64,000 nt of DNA from Paraburkholderia sp. BL9I2N2. Its GTDB lineage: Bacteria > Pseudomonadota > Gammaproteobacteria > Burkholderiales > Burkholderiaceae. Below the pieces are notes generated by a model. That model did not search any database. It saw only the letters and a list, made by a program, of their open reading frames with translations, and was not told where the DNA came from. Shown here in pieces: positions 53,163 to 61,326 of the stretch. Positions within the stretch are counted from its first letter, which is position 1. Each line of letters opens with the position of its first letter. The position numbers were made by a program, and so were the translations under genes. The stretch is from the NCBI RefSeq assembly GCF_004339745.1, contig NZ_SMGP01000003.1:310001-374000 (forward strand), read 5' to 3'.

Positions 53163-53897
53163 TCACGTCATCCTCCGAGCAGGCAACGCTGCCTGCATCC
53201 GCATGGCGGCGTTGTCCCAGTTGATGAGGCTAAAAAGCTGATTGACGTATTCGTTGCGCCGGTTCTGGTACTTTAGGTAGTACGCGTGCTCGAAAACATC
53301 GAGGATGAGGATGGGCTGGATGCCCCAAGCGGTCAGCTTCTGATGGTTCTCGCACTGCAGGATCATGAGCTTGCCCGTCGTGGGATGATAGCCAACGACA
53401 CCCCAGCCGGATGCTTCCACTGCAATCGTTGCCGCCACCAGTTGGGCCTTGAACTTCGCATACGAACCGAAATTCCTGTCGATCGCTTTGGCCAGTTCGC
53501 CCTTCGGTTCACCGCCTTTACCCGAGATGCTGGTCCAGTAAATGCTGTGCAGGATGTGGCTCGACAGCTGGAACGCGAGTTCTTTCTCGTAGAACTTCAC
53601 CAGCGCGAAGTCGTTTGAGTCCCGCGCTTTCGAGAGACCGTCTTCAGCCTTGTTCGCGGCAGCGACAGCAGGCTTGTGGTGAAAGTTGTAGTGCAGTTCG
53701 ACCGTGTGCGCATCGATGACGGGTTCTAGCGCGTCATAGGCGAATGGCAGCGGTCCAGCGGCATACTTGCCGTCCGCGTCCGTGAGCTTGTCGGTATAAC
53801 CGGGCTCTTCTGCGGCACGCACGGTTTGCGCCTGGGCCAGCATGATTCCCGCGCCAACCGCAGCGGTGTTGTGCAGGAAGGTACGACGTGTTGCCAT
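53163..53897 (-). CDS. chrC: Fe/Mn superoxide dismutase with Tat signal (ChrC-like)
   Basis: A 244-aa SOD with an N-terminal twin-arginine signal (MATRRTFLHNTAAVGAGIML), hence probably periplasmic and folded before export. Metal ligands are in ELHYNFHHKP (first His), SSHILHSIYW, and LDVFEHAYYLKYQNRR (Asp and His; the usual Trp of DVWEHAYY is Phe here). It lies 50 bp downstream of chrA. In known chrBAC operons the third gene is an iron SOD that detoxifies the superoxide made during chromate reduction, so chrC is the likely identity. Confidence 0.9.
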   Translation of the reverse strand: MATRRTFLHNTAAVGAGIMLAQAQTVRAAEEPGYTDKLTDADGKYAAGPLPFAYDALEPVIDAHTVELHYNFHHKPAVAAANKAEDGLSKARDSNDFALVKFYEKELAFQLSSHILHSIYWTSISGKGGEPKGELAKAIDRNFGSYAKFKAQLVAATIAVEASGWGVVGYHPTTGKLMILQCENHQKLTAWGIQPILILDVFEHAYYLKYQNRRNEYVNQLFSLINWDNAAMRMQAALPARRMT

Positions 53898-53947
53898 GAT
53901 TACGTTCCTCGTAGAATGCGCGCACGCGCGTGCCGTCAGATGGCGTG

Positions 53948-55120
53948 CTAGTGGATAAGCGGATAGACAGCAAGACCAAACAGGGCAGCCGCAACGACAA
54001 TCACCGGCTCCTGCAGCTTCTTGAATCGCCAGAGCAATACGACCGTCACAAGCGCAAGCACAACAGTCGGCCAGTCGACGATGGAGCGCCGCGCGATGAC
54101 AATGACTGAGCCGGTGATCGCACCCACGGCCGCCGCAGTAATGCCATCAACGAACGCCTTGACGGCAGGTAACCTGCCGTATTTCTTGAAGTACGGCGCT
54201 GGCAGCACGGTGAACAGGTAGCAGGGCAGGAAGGTCCCAAGCGCGGCGACACAGGCGCCCGGGAATCCCGCGACCAGGTAACCGATAAACCCGACTGTGA
54301 TCACGACCGGCCCCGGCGTGATCATCGCGACGGCCACCGCATCGACGAACTGCTTGTCGTTGAGCCAGTGATGTTCGGTCACGACGCCACCATAGAGGAA
54401 CGGCACGATCGCCAGTCCCGAACCGAACACGAACGCGCCGGCCTTGGCGAAGAACAGACCGATCTGGCCGAGCAACGGCAGGTCAAGACCGCTCAGGACA
54501 CCGCTTACACCCGGTCCCTGCGTCACGGCAAGCGCATTCAGTCCGCCCTTGCCAAGCCACTTCGGTGGGGCACGCCAGAACCAGTTGATCAAACCACCCG
54601 CGATAAAGAGCCACGCGATCTCGGACTGAGTGACCACGGTAACGACCGCGAGCGTCAGGAATATCGCCCACAGCAATCTGTCTTTGGCGACGGTCTTCCT
54701 GGTCAGCTTATACGCGCTCATCGCGATGATTCCGACCACCGCGGCGCCCACGCCATAGAAGACTGCCTGCATCCAGGAAAGGCCGCCAAACTGCGCGTAG
54801 GCCCAGCCGAGGGCCACGACCATCAGGAACGACGGCAGGACGAAAGCGATACCGGCCACCGTTGCACCGACGACGCGGTAATGGACGTAGCCGAGATAAA
54901 TGCCGAGTTGAGCGGCGAGAGGACCCGGCATCATTTGAGCCAGCGCCAGGCCCTCCTTATAGTCCTGTTCGCTGATCCAGCCCCGTCGCTCGACGAGGTC
55001 GCGGTGCATGTAGCCGACCAGCGCCACCGGGCCGCCAAATCCAAAGGTGCCGAGCCGCAGCATGTAGAGGACGATCTGGCCGAGCGTGTAGCCGGGCGTG
55101 ATCGCCGTCGTGGTGTTCAT
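53948..55120 (-). CDS. chrA: Chromate efflux transporter ChrA
   Basis: A 390-aa CHR-family transporter of the long, two-half type. N-half: LGTFGFGGPVALVGYMHRDL then VERRGWISEQDYKEGLALAQ and MMPGPLAAQLGIYLGY. C-half: FFAKAGAFVFGSGLAIVPFL, HHWLNDKQFVDAVAVAMITP then GPVVITVGFIGYL. These duplicated G-P-x-x-x-x-x-H/Q patterns define ChrA. It exports chromate in exchange for or together with protons. The ATG overlaps the chrB stop by 4 bp (ATGA), so the two are coupled. GGG(C)-rich sequence within chrB serves as ribosome site. Confidence 0.96.
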   Translation of the reverse strand: MNTTTAITPGYTLGQIVLYMLRLGTFGFGGPVALVGYMHRDLVERRGWISEQDYKEGLALAQMMPGPLAAQLGIYLGYVHYRVVGATVAGIAFVLPSFLMVVALGWAYAQFGGLSWMQAVFYGVGAAVVGIIAMSAYKLTRKTVAKDRLLWAIFLTLAVVTVVTQSEIAWLFIAGGLINWFWRAPPKWLGKGGLNALAVTQGPGVSGVLSGLDLPLLGQIGLFFAKAGAFVFGSGLAIVPFLYGGVVTEHHWLNDKQFVDAVAVAMITPGPVVITVGFIGYLVAGFPGACVAALGTFLPCYLFTVLPAPYFKKYGRLPAVKAFVDGITAAAVGAITGSVIVIARRSIVDWPTVVLALVTVVLLWRFKKLQEPVIVVAAALFGLAVYPLIH

Positions 55121-56097
55121 GAACGGCCCTCTGAGTTGTTATTTTTTTTGCTCGTCGCAAAGTGGGCGTAGATCGAATCGAGCACGCGCCCCATCTCGTC
55201 GAGCAGTTGGTCGTCGTCCAATGCGCGTTGCCGCGCGCCGGCCATCACCGCTTCGAAGCCGATCGCTTCCGGCACCGGTGCTCCGCCAACATCGAGCGCG
55301 TGCACCATTTCACCGAGCCGAAGCAGCGCCGCGTCATCGTCGAGGCCGAAGGTCACGACCAGCACCTCAAACGTCACTCGCTCGCCCACGTGTGTGAAGG
55401 CGGCGCCGTCGAAGTCGAAGCCGAGCGCGTCCGGCGGGCAGGCCTCCGGCGAAGCCAGCCAGAGGAAGCGTGCCTTCGGATCGATGAAGCGGCGGATCAG
55501 CCATGCGCTCGCGACGCGATCGACCCAGAGCCGTTGCCGGGTTGCCCACGTGCGAGCCTGGTATTCGTCACGCCGGAGGGGCCGGATCACTCGCTCAGCC
55601 GCATGCGGCTCGCCCGGCGACAGGACCGTATCCGCAAGCGCCAGGAAATCTTCCCAGGCGACTTCGGCGTCGGTCGATGCGGAACCCGGAAAGTAGTCGA
55701 TCATCCGGATCGCGTCGTAATCCTTGCGCAGGCGACGCAGCAAGCGCGTGACGTCTGCCGGCGGCAGGCCGCCCAGCGTTTTGCGCGTAGCGCCCAGTGA
55801 CGCGACAAAGGTTGCGTAGTCGTCGTTCCGGTCGAACAGTGCGCGAAAGTCCGCTTCCTGCGACGCGTCCGAGCTTGGCGCCCGCAGCAGATGCGCGGTG
55901 CCGCCGGCTTCGTCGATGCTGCCGGCAAGTTCGCGGAGCATGTCCTCACGCTCCGCGGTGTGAGGCAACAGGTAGATGCCGTCACGCAGGACCGCGCACC
56001 CCTTCGCCTTCAGCGCGCGCCACGCTCGCATGCGCGCGGTGGCGTTCTCGGTGGGGAACGTCAGAACGAGGACGCACCAGTTGGTTAGAGTATTCAT
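55117..56097 (-). CDS. chrB: Chromate resistance regulator ChrB
   Basis: A 326-aa ChrB protein. N-terminal domain: WCVLVLTFPTENATARMRAW, LKAKGCAVLRDGIYLLPHTA. C-terminal domain: RQRLWVDRVASAWLIRRFID then PKARFLWLASPEACPPDALG and FDFDGAAFTHVGERVTFEVL. Family knowledge: ChrB represses chr operons and responds to chromate, and its C-terminal half resembles chromate reductases. I take the ATG at 56097, which lies inside the right arm of a near-perfect palindrome with almost no leader; a start at 56115 would put coding sequence across the whole operator. First gene of chrB-chrA-SOD. Confidence 0.94.
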   Translation of the reverse strand: MNTLTNWCVLVLTFPTENATARMRAWRALKAKGCAVLRDGIYLLPHTAEREDMLRELAGSIDEAGGTAHLLRAPSSDASQEADFRALFDRNDDYATFVASLGATRKTLGGLPPADVTRLLRRLRKDYDAIRMIDYFPGSASTDAEVAWEDFLALADTVLSPGEPHAAERVIRPLRRDEYQARTWATRQRLWVDRVASAWLIRRFIDPKARFLWLASPEACPPDALGFDFDGAAFTHVGERVTFEVLVVTFGLDDDAALLRLGEMVHALDVGGAPVPEAIGFEAVMAGARQRALDDDQLLDEMGRVLDSIYAHFATSKKNNNSEGRS

Positions 56098-56132
56098 GTA
56101 AAGTAAACTACACAAATGTAGCGTACTTTACA
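56097..56132 (-). promoter_or_regulatory. ChrB operator/promoter palindrome over the start codon
   Basis: TGTAAAGTA, two bases, CTAC, six bases, GTAG, two bases, TACTTTACA: a 36-bp inverted repeat with 13 matched pairs, centred at 56114/56115. Its arm includes the T of the chrB ATG (cat at 56095-56097). On the minus strand TTGTAA and TAGTTT with 17 bases between them could form -35 and -10 boxes inside the palindrome, placing the transcript start at or near the ATG. Confidence 0.8.
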
Positions 56133-56630
56133 AACAATTTTTGTTTTGACTTCGGTGGGGCAGCACTGACCATGATTACTGAAGGGCGAACGGACGCCGG
56201 TGGCTGGGATCCGACTGAGGGCCCAAAACCGAACTGGCCATGAGCCGGACGAAGCGAGAGCTATCTCGCCGGCTCAGTGAGTGACGGTGAATGTCGGGGG
56301 AAATGCGCGCGGGTGTGGGTAATCGGCGCGTGTTGTTGCGGGTGCGTGCGCGCTCTTCTCCGCTTGCCGATGGCGAAGGCTACTCAATAGAGTGCCCGCT
56401 GGTCTCGCAGCGCTGGCCTGAGCGGCCGTCTTGGGCCGAATAACGGTCGTTCGAAAGTAAAACGCGGTTGGCGCTTATGGGTCGGCTACGGTCCGACGCG
56501 CGATGCGGGGTCTGCGAGTTCACGCGTGCGGAACGTCGGGCGGCGACCGGCCAGAGGCGGACCGTCCGCAACCGACGATGTGACCGGCTTTTGAGTTTTG
56601 GCTGTAGCAATCGAGGTTTTGGTCACCCGC
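56133..56630. other. Gap between the chr and MocR/aminotransferase clusters
   Basis: I see no gene, repeat or remnant in 500 bases. It lies upstream of chrB and downstream of the MocR fusion stop. Confidence 0.45.
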
Positions 56631-58505
56631 CTAACCATTCACCAATGCCTCCTGGCGCGCGAGCTGCGCTCGTGCGAGCCGGCCAAGGCGGCGGACTCCG
56701 TCCTCTATGCGGTCGTCCCAGGCATGCCCGGCGCTCAGGCGCAGGCAATTGCGAAAGCGCCGGCTCGCCGAAAAGACGTCGCCTGGTGCGAAACAAATGC
56801 CTTGCTCGAGTGCCTCGTCGAAGAGCGCACGCGAATCGAAGCGTCTTGGCAGTTCGAGCCAGAGCACAAAACCGCCTGCTGGCCGGCTGACTTTCGTGTC
56901 GGCGGGAAAGCTTGCCTCGATCGTCTGAGTCATGCGCGCGAGGTTTTCTTCGAAGATTCGGCGGATGCCGCGCAGGTGCGAATCGTAGCTGCCGCTCTCC
57001 AGGAAGTCTGCGAGTGCAACCTGCGGCAAGACCGGGCTGCAGAGGCTGAACGCGAGCTTGCGCTCCATCACTTGCTGCGTATAGGCGCCCGCCGCCATCC
57101 ACCCGACCCGGTATCCGGGCGCAAGGGATTTCGAAAACGAACTGCAGTAGATCGTATTCGCGCCGCCGTCGAGCGCGATGAAGGGCTTCGGCCGCTCGCG
57201 ACCGAAGTGGATGTCGCCATAGACGTCGTCTTCGATGAGCGGTACGGCATGCCGCGCAAGCACCGCGAGGAGCGCACGTTTGTCGGCTTCTGTCATCGCC
57301 GAGCCGAGTGGATTGTTGAAGCTCGATGACAGCACACAGGCCGCCACGGGTTCTGTATCGAGCAGGCGTGTGAGCGCGCCGACGTCGATACCGCGCGTCG
57401 GGTGAGTTGGCAGCTCGAACGCCTTCAGGCCGAGCATTTCAATGGTGTGAAGGAGCCCAAAGTATGTGGGCGATTCGATCGCGATCGTATCGCCACGCGT
57501 AGCGACAGTCGTAAGCGCGAGTGTCAGCGCCTCGGTGCAGCCGCACGTCACGAGCACGTCGTCGGGGGAGAGCGTGTGCCCGACGCGCATCGCGCGCTTT
57601 GCGATCTCGCGACGCAGGCGCGGCTCGCCGTGTGGCGCGCAATAGGTGTTGTAGCGCGTGCCATGTTGACGTGCGGCGCGCGCGAGCGCGAGATCGAGCC
57701 GCTTCGATTGCAGCAGCGCGGCGTCGGGCACGGCGCAGCCAAGGGGGACGAGCGCCGAATTCGATGCGTGCTCGAGAAGCGCTGTGACCGCTCCGCTGAT
57801 CGACACAGTCGACGCCTTCGCGCGCGCCCGCGAGGCCGATGGCAACGCGAGGGCGCCGCGGCGTGCGGCCGCGACGTAGAAGCCCGACTGCGGACGCGCG
57901 ACGAGGACGCCGCGATCTTCAAGCAGGCGATATGCCTGTAACGCCGTGGAGATGCTGATGCCGTGCTGCTCGCTGACTGCGCGCACGGATGGCAATCGCA
58001 TGCCCGCTGCGAGTGCGCCCTTGTCGATCATGGCGACGATGAGTTCGGCCAACTGCTCGTAACGGTACGGAGTGGGCGTGTCGACGCCGGCTCCGAGAAG
58101 GCAGTCACGGCTCGGCGGAAAGCATGGTGTCGCAAGGACAGCCTCGTCGCCGGACCGGCAGACCTCGAAAGCGAGAAGAAAGAGCCCGAGCGCGGTACCT
58201 TGTGTCGTGATGATCTGCCCGGCTGGAACGCCGCAGCCTTCTGAAATGGCTTCGCGCAGCGCTAACGACCCAGCGGAGGTTCCATAGCCGAGTTTCAGAT
58301 CGCGGATACGGTCGAGACCCGCCAGGCCCAGCAATTCGCCGACCGTCAAGTCTTGCGAAGTGCTCTCCGCCAGATTGAATGGCCGATTCACGTCGAGCAG
58401 CGAAATGATCTCGTTGCGAGGAAATCTCCCGCGCCAGGCGAGGGAATTCGCTTCGTTGAAGCCAGGCCGCTGTCTTTCATCGAAATTCTGCTGAAAACTG
58501 TTCAT
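56631..58505 (-). CDS. Chimeric protein: aminotransferase N-terminal part fused to a MocR/PdxR-type regulator
   Basis: A 624-aa product. Residues 1-142 are the N-terminal part of a fold-type I aminotransferase (LKLGYGTSAGSLALREAISE, TTQGTALGLFLLAFEVCRSG, ATPCFPPSRDCLLGAGVD). From residue 143 (TPTPYRYEQLAELIVAMIDK) it is a complete GntR/MocR regulator: wHTH (GMRLPSVRAVSEQHGISIST, ALQAYRLLEDRGVLVARPQS) and an aminotransferase-like domain with IAIESPTYFGLLHTIEMLGL, SFNNPLGSAMTE and the PLP lysine in YCSSFSKSLAPGYRVGW. The missing aminotransferase C-part starts at 58793 on the other strand. Ancestral MocR therefore lost its own start and gained this one by inversion. The ATG at 58505 has AAGG upstream. 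Whether the fusion still binds DNA is unknown. Confidence 0.9.
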   Translation of the reverse strand: MNSFQQNFDERQRPGFNEANSLAWRGRFPRNEIISLLDVNRPFNLAESTSQDLTVGELLGLAGLDRIRDLKLGYGTSAGSLALREAISEGCGVPAGQIITTQGTALGLFLLAFEVCRSGDEAVLATPCFPPSRDCLLGAGVDTPTPYRYEQLAELIVAMIDKGALAAGMRLPSVRAVSEQHGISISTALQAYRLLEDRGVLVARPQSGFYVAAARRGALALPSASRARAKASTVSISGAVTALLEHASNSALVPLGCAVPDAALLQSKRLDLALARAARQHGTRYNTYCAPHGEPRLRREIAKRAMRVGHTLSPDDVLVTCGCTEALTLALTTVATRGDTIAIESPTYFGLLHTIEMLGLKAFELPTHPTRGIDVGALTRLLDTEPVAACVLSSSFNNPLGSAMTEADKRALLAVLARHAVPLIEDDVYGDIHFGRERPKPFIALDGGANTIYCSSFSKSLAPGYRVGWMAAGAYTQQVMERKLAFSLCSPVLPQVALADFLESGSYDSHLRGIRRIFEENLARMTQTIEASFPADTKVSRPAGGFVLWLELPRRFDSRALFDEALEQGICFAPGDVFSASRRFRNCLRLSAGHAWDDRIEDGVRRLGRLARAQLARQEALVNG

Positions 58506-58792
58506 GCTTGTGCCTTGCATTTGCTGTGAGTCATTCGCCAGACGATCCGCTGCAAGCCGTCGAACTGCCGGTCCAGCACGGCCTTCGTGGAGGTCACAGC
58601 CGTGCACGGGGCCTTGCTGCGGTACGGCATCCCGTTCCTTCGGACGCGATCGCAACGTATGCATCGTAGCGTCCCTGGGTCAACCAGAACAGTCACAGTT
58701 TTCTGCAGAATGGACCATCACAATTTCCCTTGGCGAGCCAGGGCGTCGCGTCGATAATCAGGGATTACTCCGTTATGAACGCTTCTATGGAC
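58080..58792. other. Inverted segment swapping 3' ends of divergent MocR and aminotransferase genes
   Basis: The junctions are GTC-GAC|ACG on the minus strand (58085-58077) and ATG-GAC|GTA on the plus strand (58787-58795). Re-inverting the 713 bases would rebuild a 399-aa aminotransferase (LLGAGVD joined to VREIKLSF) and a 488-aa MocR (MNASMD joined to TPTPYRY), both of normal length. The only shared sequence I see at the two ends is GAC. Both genes keep their own promoter and start but exchange everything after it. Confidence 0.85.
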
Positions 58793-59566
58793 GTACGCGA
58801 GATCAAGCTGTCGTTCGAGAGTGGCTATCGGCTGGACCTGGATCGGATCGACGCAAGCCTGTCGTCAAAGACGAAGCTTGTCAGCATCGCTTCGCCACAA
58901 AATCCATCTGGCGTTCAGATGTCTCGTGCCGACATCGAGAAGCTCCTTGTCGTGATGGAAAGGCGGTCTCCGAAAGCGATACTTTTCGTTGACGAGACCT
59001 ATCGGGAAGCCGCCTATGGTGACGATGCGGTGGCCGACAGTTTCGCGGCGCTCGACGCACGCATCGTCACCGGCGCGTCGGTATCGAAGGCGCTCGGCGC
59101 GCCGGGCTTGCGAACAGGCTGGCTCACGGTGGCGGACGCTGATCTTCGGGCGCGTCTGACCATCGCCAGGATGAACACCGTGATCTCGGGTTCGGTGCTC
59201 GACGAGACGCTCGCCACTGTGCTTCTGCGCCACAGGGAAGGTGTACTCGTGTCGCGACGTCGGTCGCTCGCCGGCGCTCTCCAGGAACTGGCGCACTGGT
59301 GCGAGAGCGAGCGCGAACGCGTCGAGTGGGTCCGACCCGACGCAGGTGCGCTGTGCTGCGTGCGCCTGCGCTCCGAGGCATTCGACGAGGCTGCCGTCTC
59401 GCGCTTCTGGGATCTGCTGCCGGGTCATGACTTGCAACTGGCGTCCGGAGCATGGTTTGGGGAAAGCAACCGTGTATTCCGGCTGGGCTTTGGCTATCTG
59501 CCGCCAGCGCGCCTCGGGCCCGCGTTGTCCGCGCTCTCGTCGGTTCTGGACGCCGCGACTGCCTGA
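58775..59566 (+). CDS. Aminotransferase C-terminal part with MocR leader (chimera, probably inactive alone)
   Basis: A 263-aa product if started at the ATG at 58775. Its first six residues (MNASMD) come from the displaced MocR start. The rest is the C-terminal two thirds of a class I aminotransferase: VREIKLSFESGYRLDLDRID, VSIASPQNPSGVQMSRADIE, LFVDETYREAAYG, the PLP lysine in TGASVSKALGAPGLRTGWLT, and the small domain ending RVFRLGFGYLPPARLGPALS. The N-terminal part that shapes the active site and holds the PLP phosphate is missing; it is now on the minus strand within the MocR fusion. A working enzyme is unlikely unless the segment flips back or the two products combine. A substrate-binding-like gene follows 34 bp downstream. 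Confidence 0.85.
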   Translation: MNASMDVREIKLSFESGYRLDLDRIDASLSSKTKLVSIASPQNPSGVQMSRADIEKLLVVMERRSPKAILFVDETYREAAYGDDAVADSFAALDARIVTGASVSKALGAPGLRTGWLTVADADLRARLTIARMNTVISGSVLDETLATVLLRHREGVLVSRRRSLAGALQELAHWCESERERVEWVRPDAGALCCVRLRSEAFDEAAVSRFWDLLPGHDLQLASGAWFGESNRVFRLGFGYLPPARLGPALSALSSVLDAATA

Positions 59567-59600
59567 CGTGTCGTAACCCCTGGATTTGTGGAGTACTGCT

Positions 59601-60317
59601 ATGAGAGTAAGCATCGCGTATCTCGAGGAACCGCCCTTCTACTGGACGGGCGAAGATTATTGCGCGACGGGCGCCGACATCGAACTGGCGGATGTGGTGC
59701 TTCGAGCGATCGGTGTGTCCTCGATCGAACATCATTTGACCTCGTTCGAAGAGCTTCTGCCGGGCGTGCAGGAAGGACGCTGGGACATGAACGTGCCAAT
59801 TTTCGTGACGGCCGAGCGAGCGGAGCGCGTTGCATTCAGTGTGCCGGTCTGGTCGCTGGGTGATGGCTTCCTGCTTCGTCATGGCAATCCGAAAGCGCTG
59901 ACGAGCTACCGGGCCGTCGCGGCGCGGAACGACGCCCGGCTCGGGATCGTTGCCGGGACGATTCAGTACGACGCTGCAATGTCGGCGGGCGTGAGCGACA
60001 GCCAGATCGTGGCGTTCAAGGACCAACCCCACGCGATCGACGCGCTGCTTGCAGGAAAGATCGACGCCTACGCGAGCACGGCAGTGGGAAGCCGTGTCCT
60101 GGCGGGTGCCAATAAGGAACTGGAAGGGGTTGCGGTCGAAACGAGCAACGCAAGCGCAGCACCTGTCGGCGCCTTCTCGTTCAGCCAGAGCAATCACGCG
60201 CTTCTGCAAGCGGTGAATGAGCAGCTTCGAAAGTACCTCGGTTCGGCGGATCACCGTGCTCGCATGGCGAAGTACGGTCTCACAGGGACGGAACTCGACA
60301 GCGTGAGCGCAGCCTGA
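59601..60317 (+). CDS. Periplasmic-binding-protein-like domain without signal peptide
   Basis: A 238-aa protein of the amino-acid ABC transporter substrate-binding fold (SBP family 3). Seen: SIAYLEEPPFYWTGEDYCAT then GADIELADVVLRAIG, FEELLPGVQEGRWDMNVPIF (family: LxxGxxDxxxxxx), TAERAERVAFSVPVWSLGDG, and the second lobe LGIVAGTIQYDAAMSAGVSD, IDALLAGKIDAYASTAVGSR. The frame begins directly with the first beta strand at an ATG with GGAG before it; there is no signal sequence and no ABC permease or ATPase nearby. It should therefore stay in the cytoplasm, as a sensor, carrier or enzyme accessory. It lies between aminotransferase and PhzF genes. Confidence 0.85.
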   Translation: MRVSIAYLEEPPFYWTGEDYCATGADIELADVVLRAIGVSSIEHHLTSFEELLPGVQEGRWDMNVPIFVTAERAERVAFSVPVWSLGDGFLLRHGNPKALTSYRAVAARNDARLGIVAGTIQYDAAMSAGVSDSQIVAFKDQPHAIDALLAGKIDAYASTAVGSRVLAGANKELEGVAVETSNASAAPVGAFSFSQSNHALLQAVNEQLRKYLGSADHRARMAKYGLTGTELDSVSAA

Positions 60318-60352
60318 GCGGTACGAGTCCGCGGGATTCAGACGGAGGGAAC

Positions 60353-61231
60353 ATGAAGCGATCCTATAGCGTGGTTGACGTCTTTTCATTCCGGCCGCTT
60401 CTGGGCAACCCGGTGGCCGTGGTCATGGACGCGGAGAACCTGACCGCTGACGCGATGCAGGCTGTCGCGAGATGGACCAATCTTTCGGAAACGACGTTTG
60501 TCCTTCCGCCCACGACAGCCGACGCCGACTATCGCTTGAGGATCTTCACGCCGCGTAGCGAGCTACCTTTCGCCGGCCATCCGACGCTGGGTAGCGCGCA
60601 CGCAAACCTGGAAGCCGGGCGCGTCGCGCCCCTCCGAATCGGTCGATTGATCCAGGAATGCGGCATCGGGCTCGTCGAATTGACGATCGAGGCGCGAAGC
60701 GAAGGCCGCGAGCTCACCTTCCGGCTACCGCCTGCGAAGCTGGAGCCGCTGCACACGACGGACATGGCGGAGTTGGAGCGCATCCTCGGGTGCAAAGTGG
60801 ACCTCAAGACTGCGCCAGGTATCGTGAACGTGGGCGCCATCTGGATCGTGGTTCAACTGATCGATGCGGCTTCCGTACTGGATCTTCGGCCGGATCTCCC
60901 GAGACTGGCTGAGCTTGAGCGCCGCCTGGGCGTCACGGGCCTGACCGTATTCGGCGCTCGCGAGCATGGCGACGATGCGGCAATTGAAGTGCGTACCTTC
61001 GCACCGTCCTGCGGGGTGGAGGAGGATCCTGTCTGCGGAAGCGGCAACGGCAGTGTGGCCGTCTTCCAGTGGCAGCGCGGCCTGTTACCGCCTGGCGGAG
61101 CCGATTACGTGGCGGCTCAGGGGCGTTGCGTCGGTCGAGATGGACGAGTCAAGGTAAGCGTGGATGCGAACGGAGCGGTAAGCGTCGGCGGTTCGTGCGT
61201 CACGTCCGTGGAAGGCTCGCTTACGCTCTAA
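60353..61231 (+). CDS. PhzF family isomerase/epimerase
   Basis: A 292-aa protein of the PhzF fold (diaminopimelate-epimerase-like). Markers: YSVVDVFSFRPLLGNPVAVV at the N-terminus, NLSETTFVLPP with the catalytic Glu position, LRIFTPRSELPFAGHPTLGS, and in the second half VRTFAPSCGVEEDPVCGSGN then GSVAVFQW. PhzF enzymes shift double bonds or isomerise small acids; the Glu in LSET is the general base. GGAGG lies 7 bp before the ATG. Part of the aminotransferase, SBP-like, PhzF and aldehyde dehydrogenase series, all on the plus strand. Substrate unknown. Confidence 0.92.
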   Translation: MKRSYSVVDVFSFRPLLGNPVAVVMDAENLTADAMQAVARWTNLSETTFVLPPTTADADYRLRIFTPRSELPFAGHPTLGSAHANLEAGRVAPLRIGRLIQECGIGLVELTIEARSEGRELTFRLPPAKLEPLHTTDMAELERILGCKVDLKTAPGIVNVGAIWIVVQLIDAASVLDLRPDLPRLAELERRLGVTGLTVFGAREHGDDAAIEVRTFAPSCGVEEDPVCGSGNGSVAVFQWQRGLLPPGGADYVAAQGRCVGRDGRVKVSVDANGAVSVGGSCVTSVEGSLTL

Positions 61232-61326
61232 ACGGAGACCGGGCGCGAGACGCGCTGAGAGTGTTTGCGCGAGGAATTTTGCCATTTCCCGCATTCGAAA
61301 GAAAAGACGACCACAGGCGTTTCGAA

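Noticed and set aside
58506..58664. 53-residue N-terminal extension of the MocR fusion
   Set aside because: The frame is open, but residues before MNSFQQNF do not look like protein. AAGG lies before the ATG at 58505, and this DNA is the original divergent promoter region.
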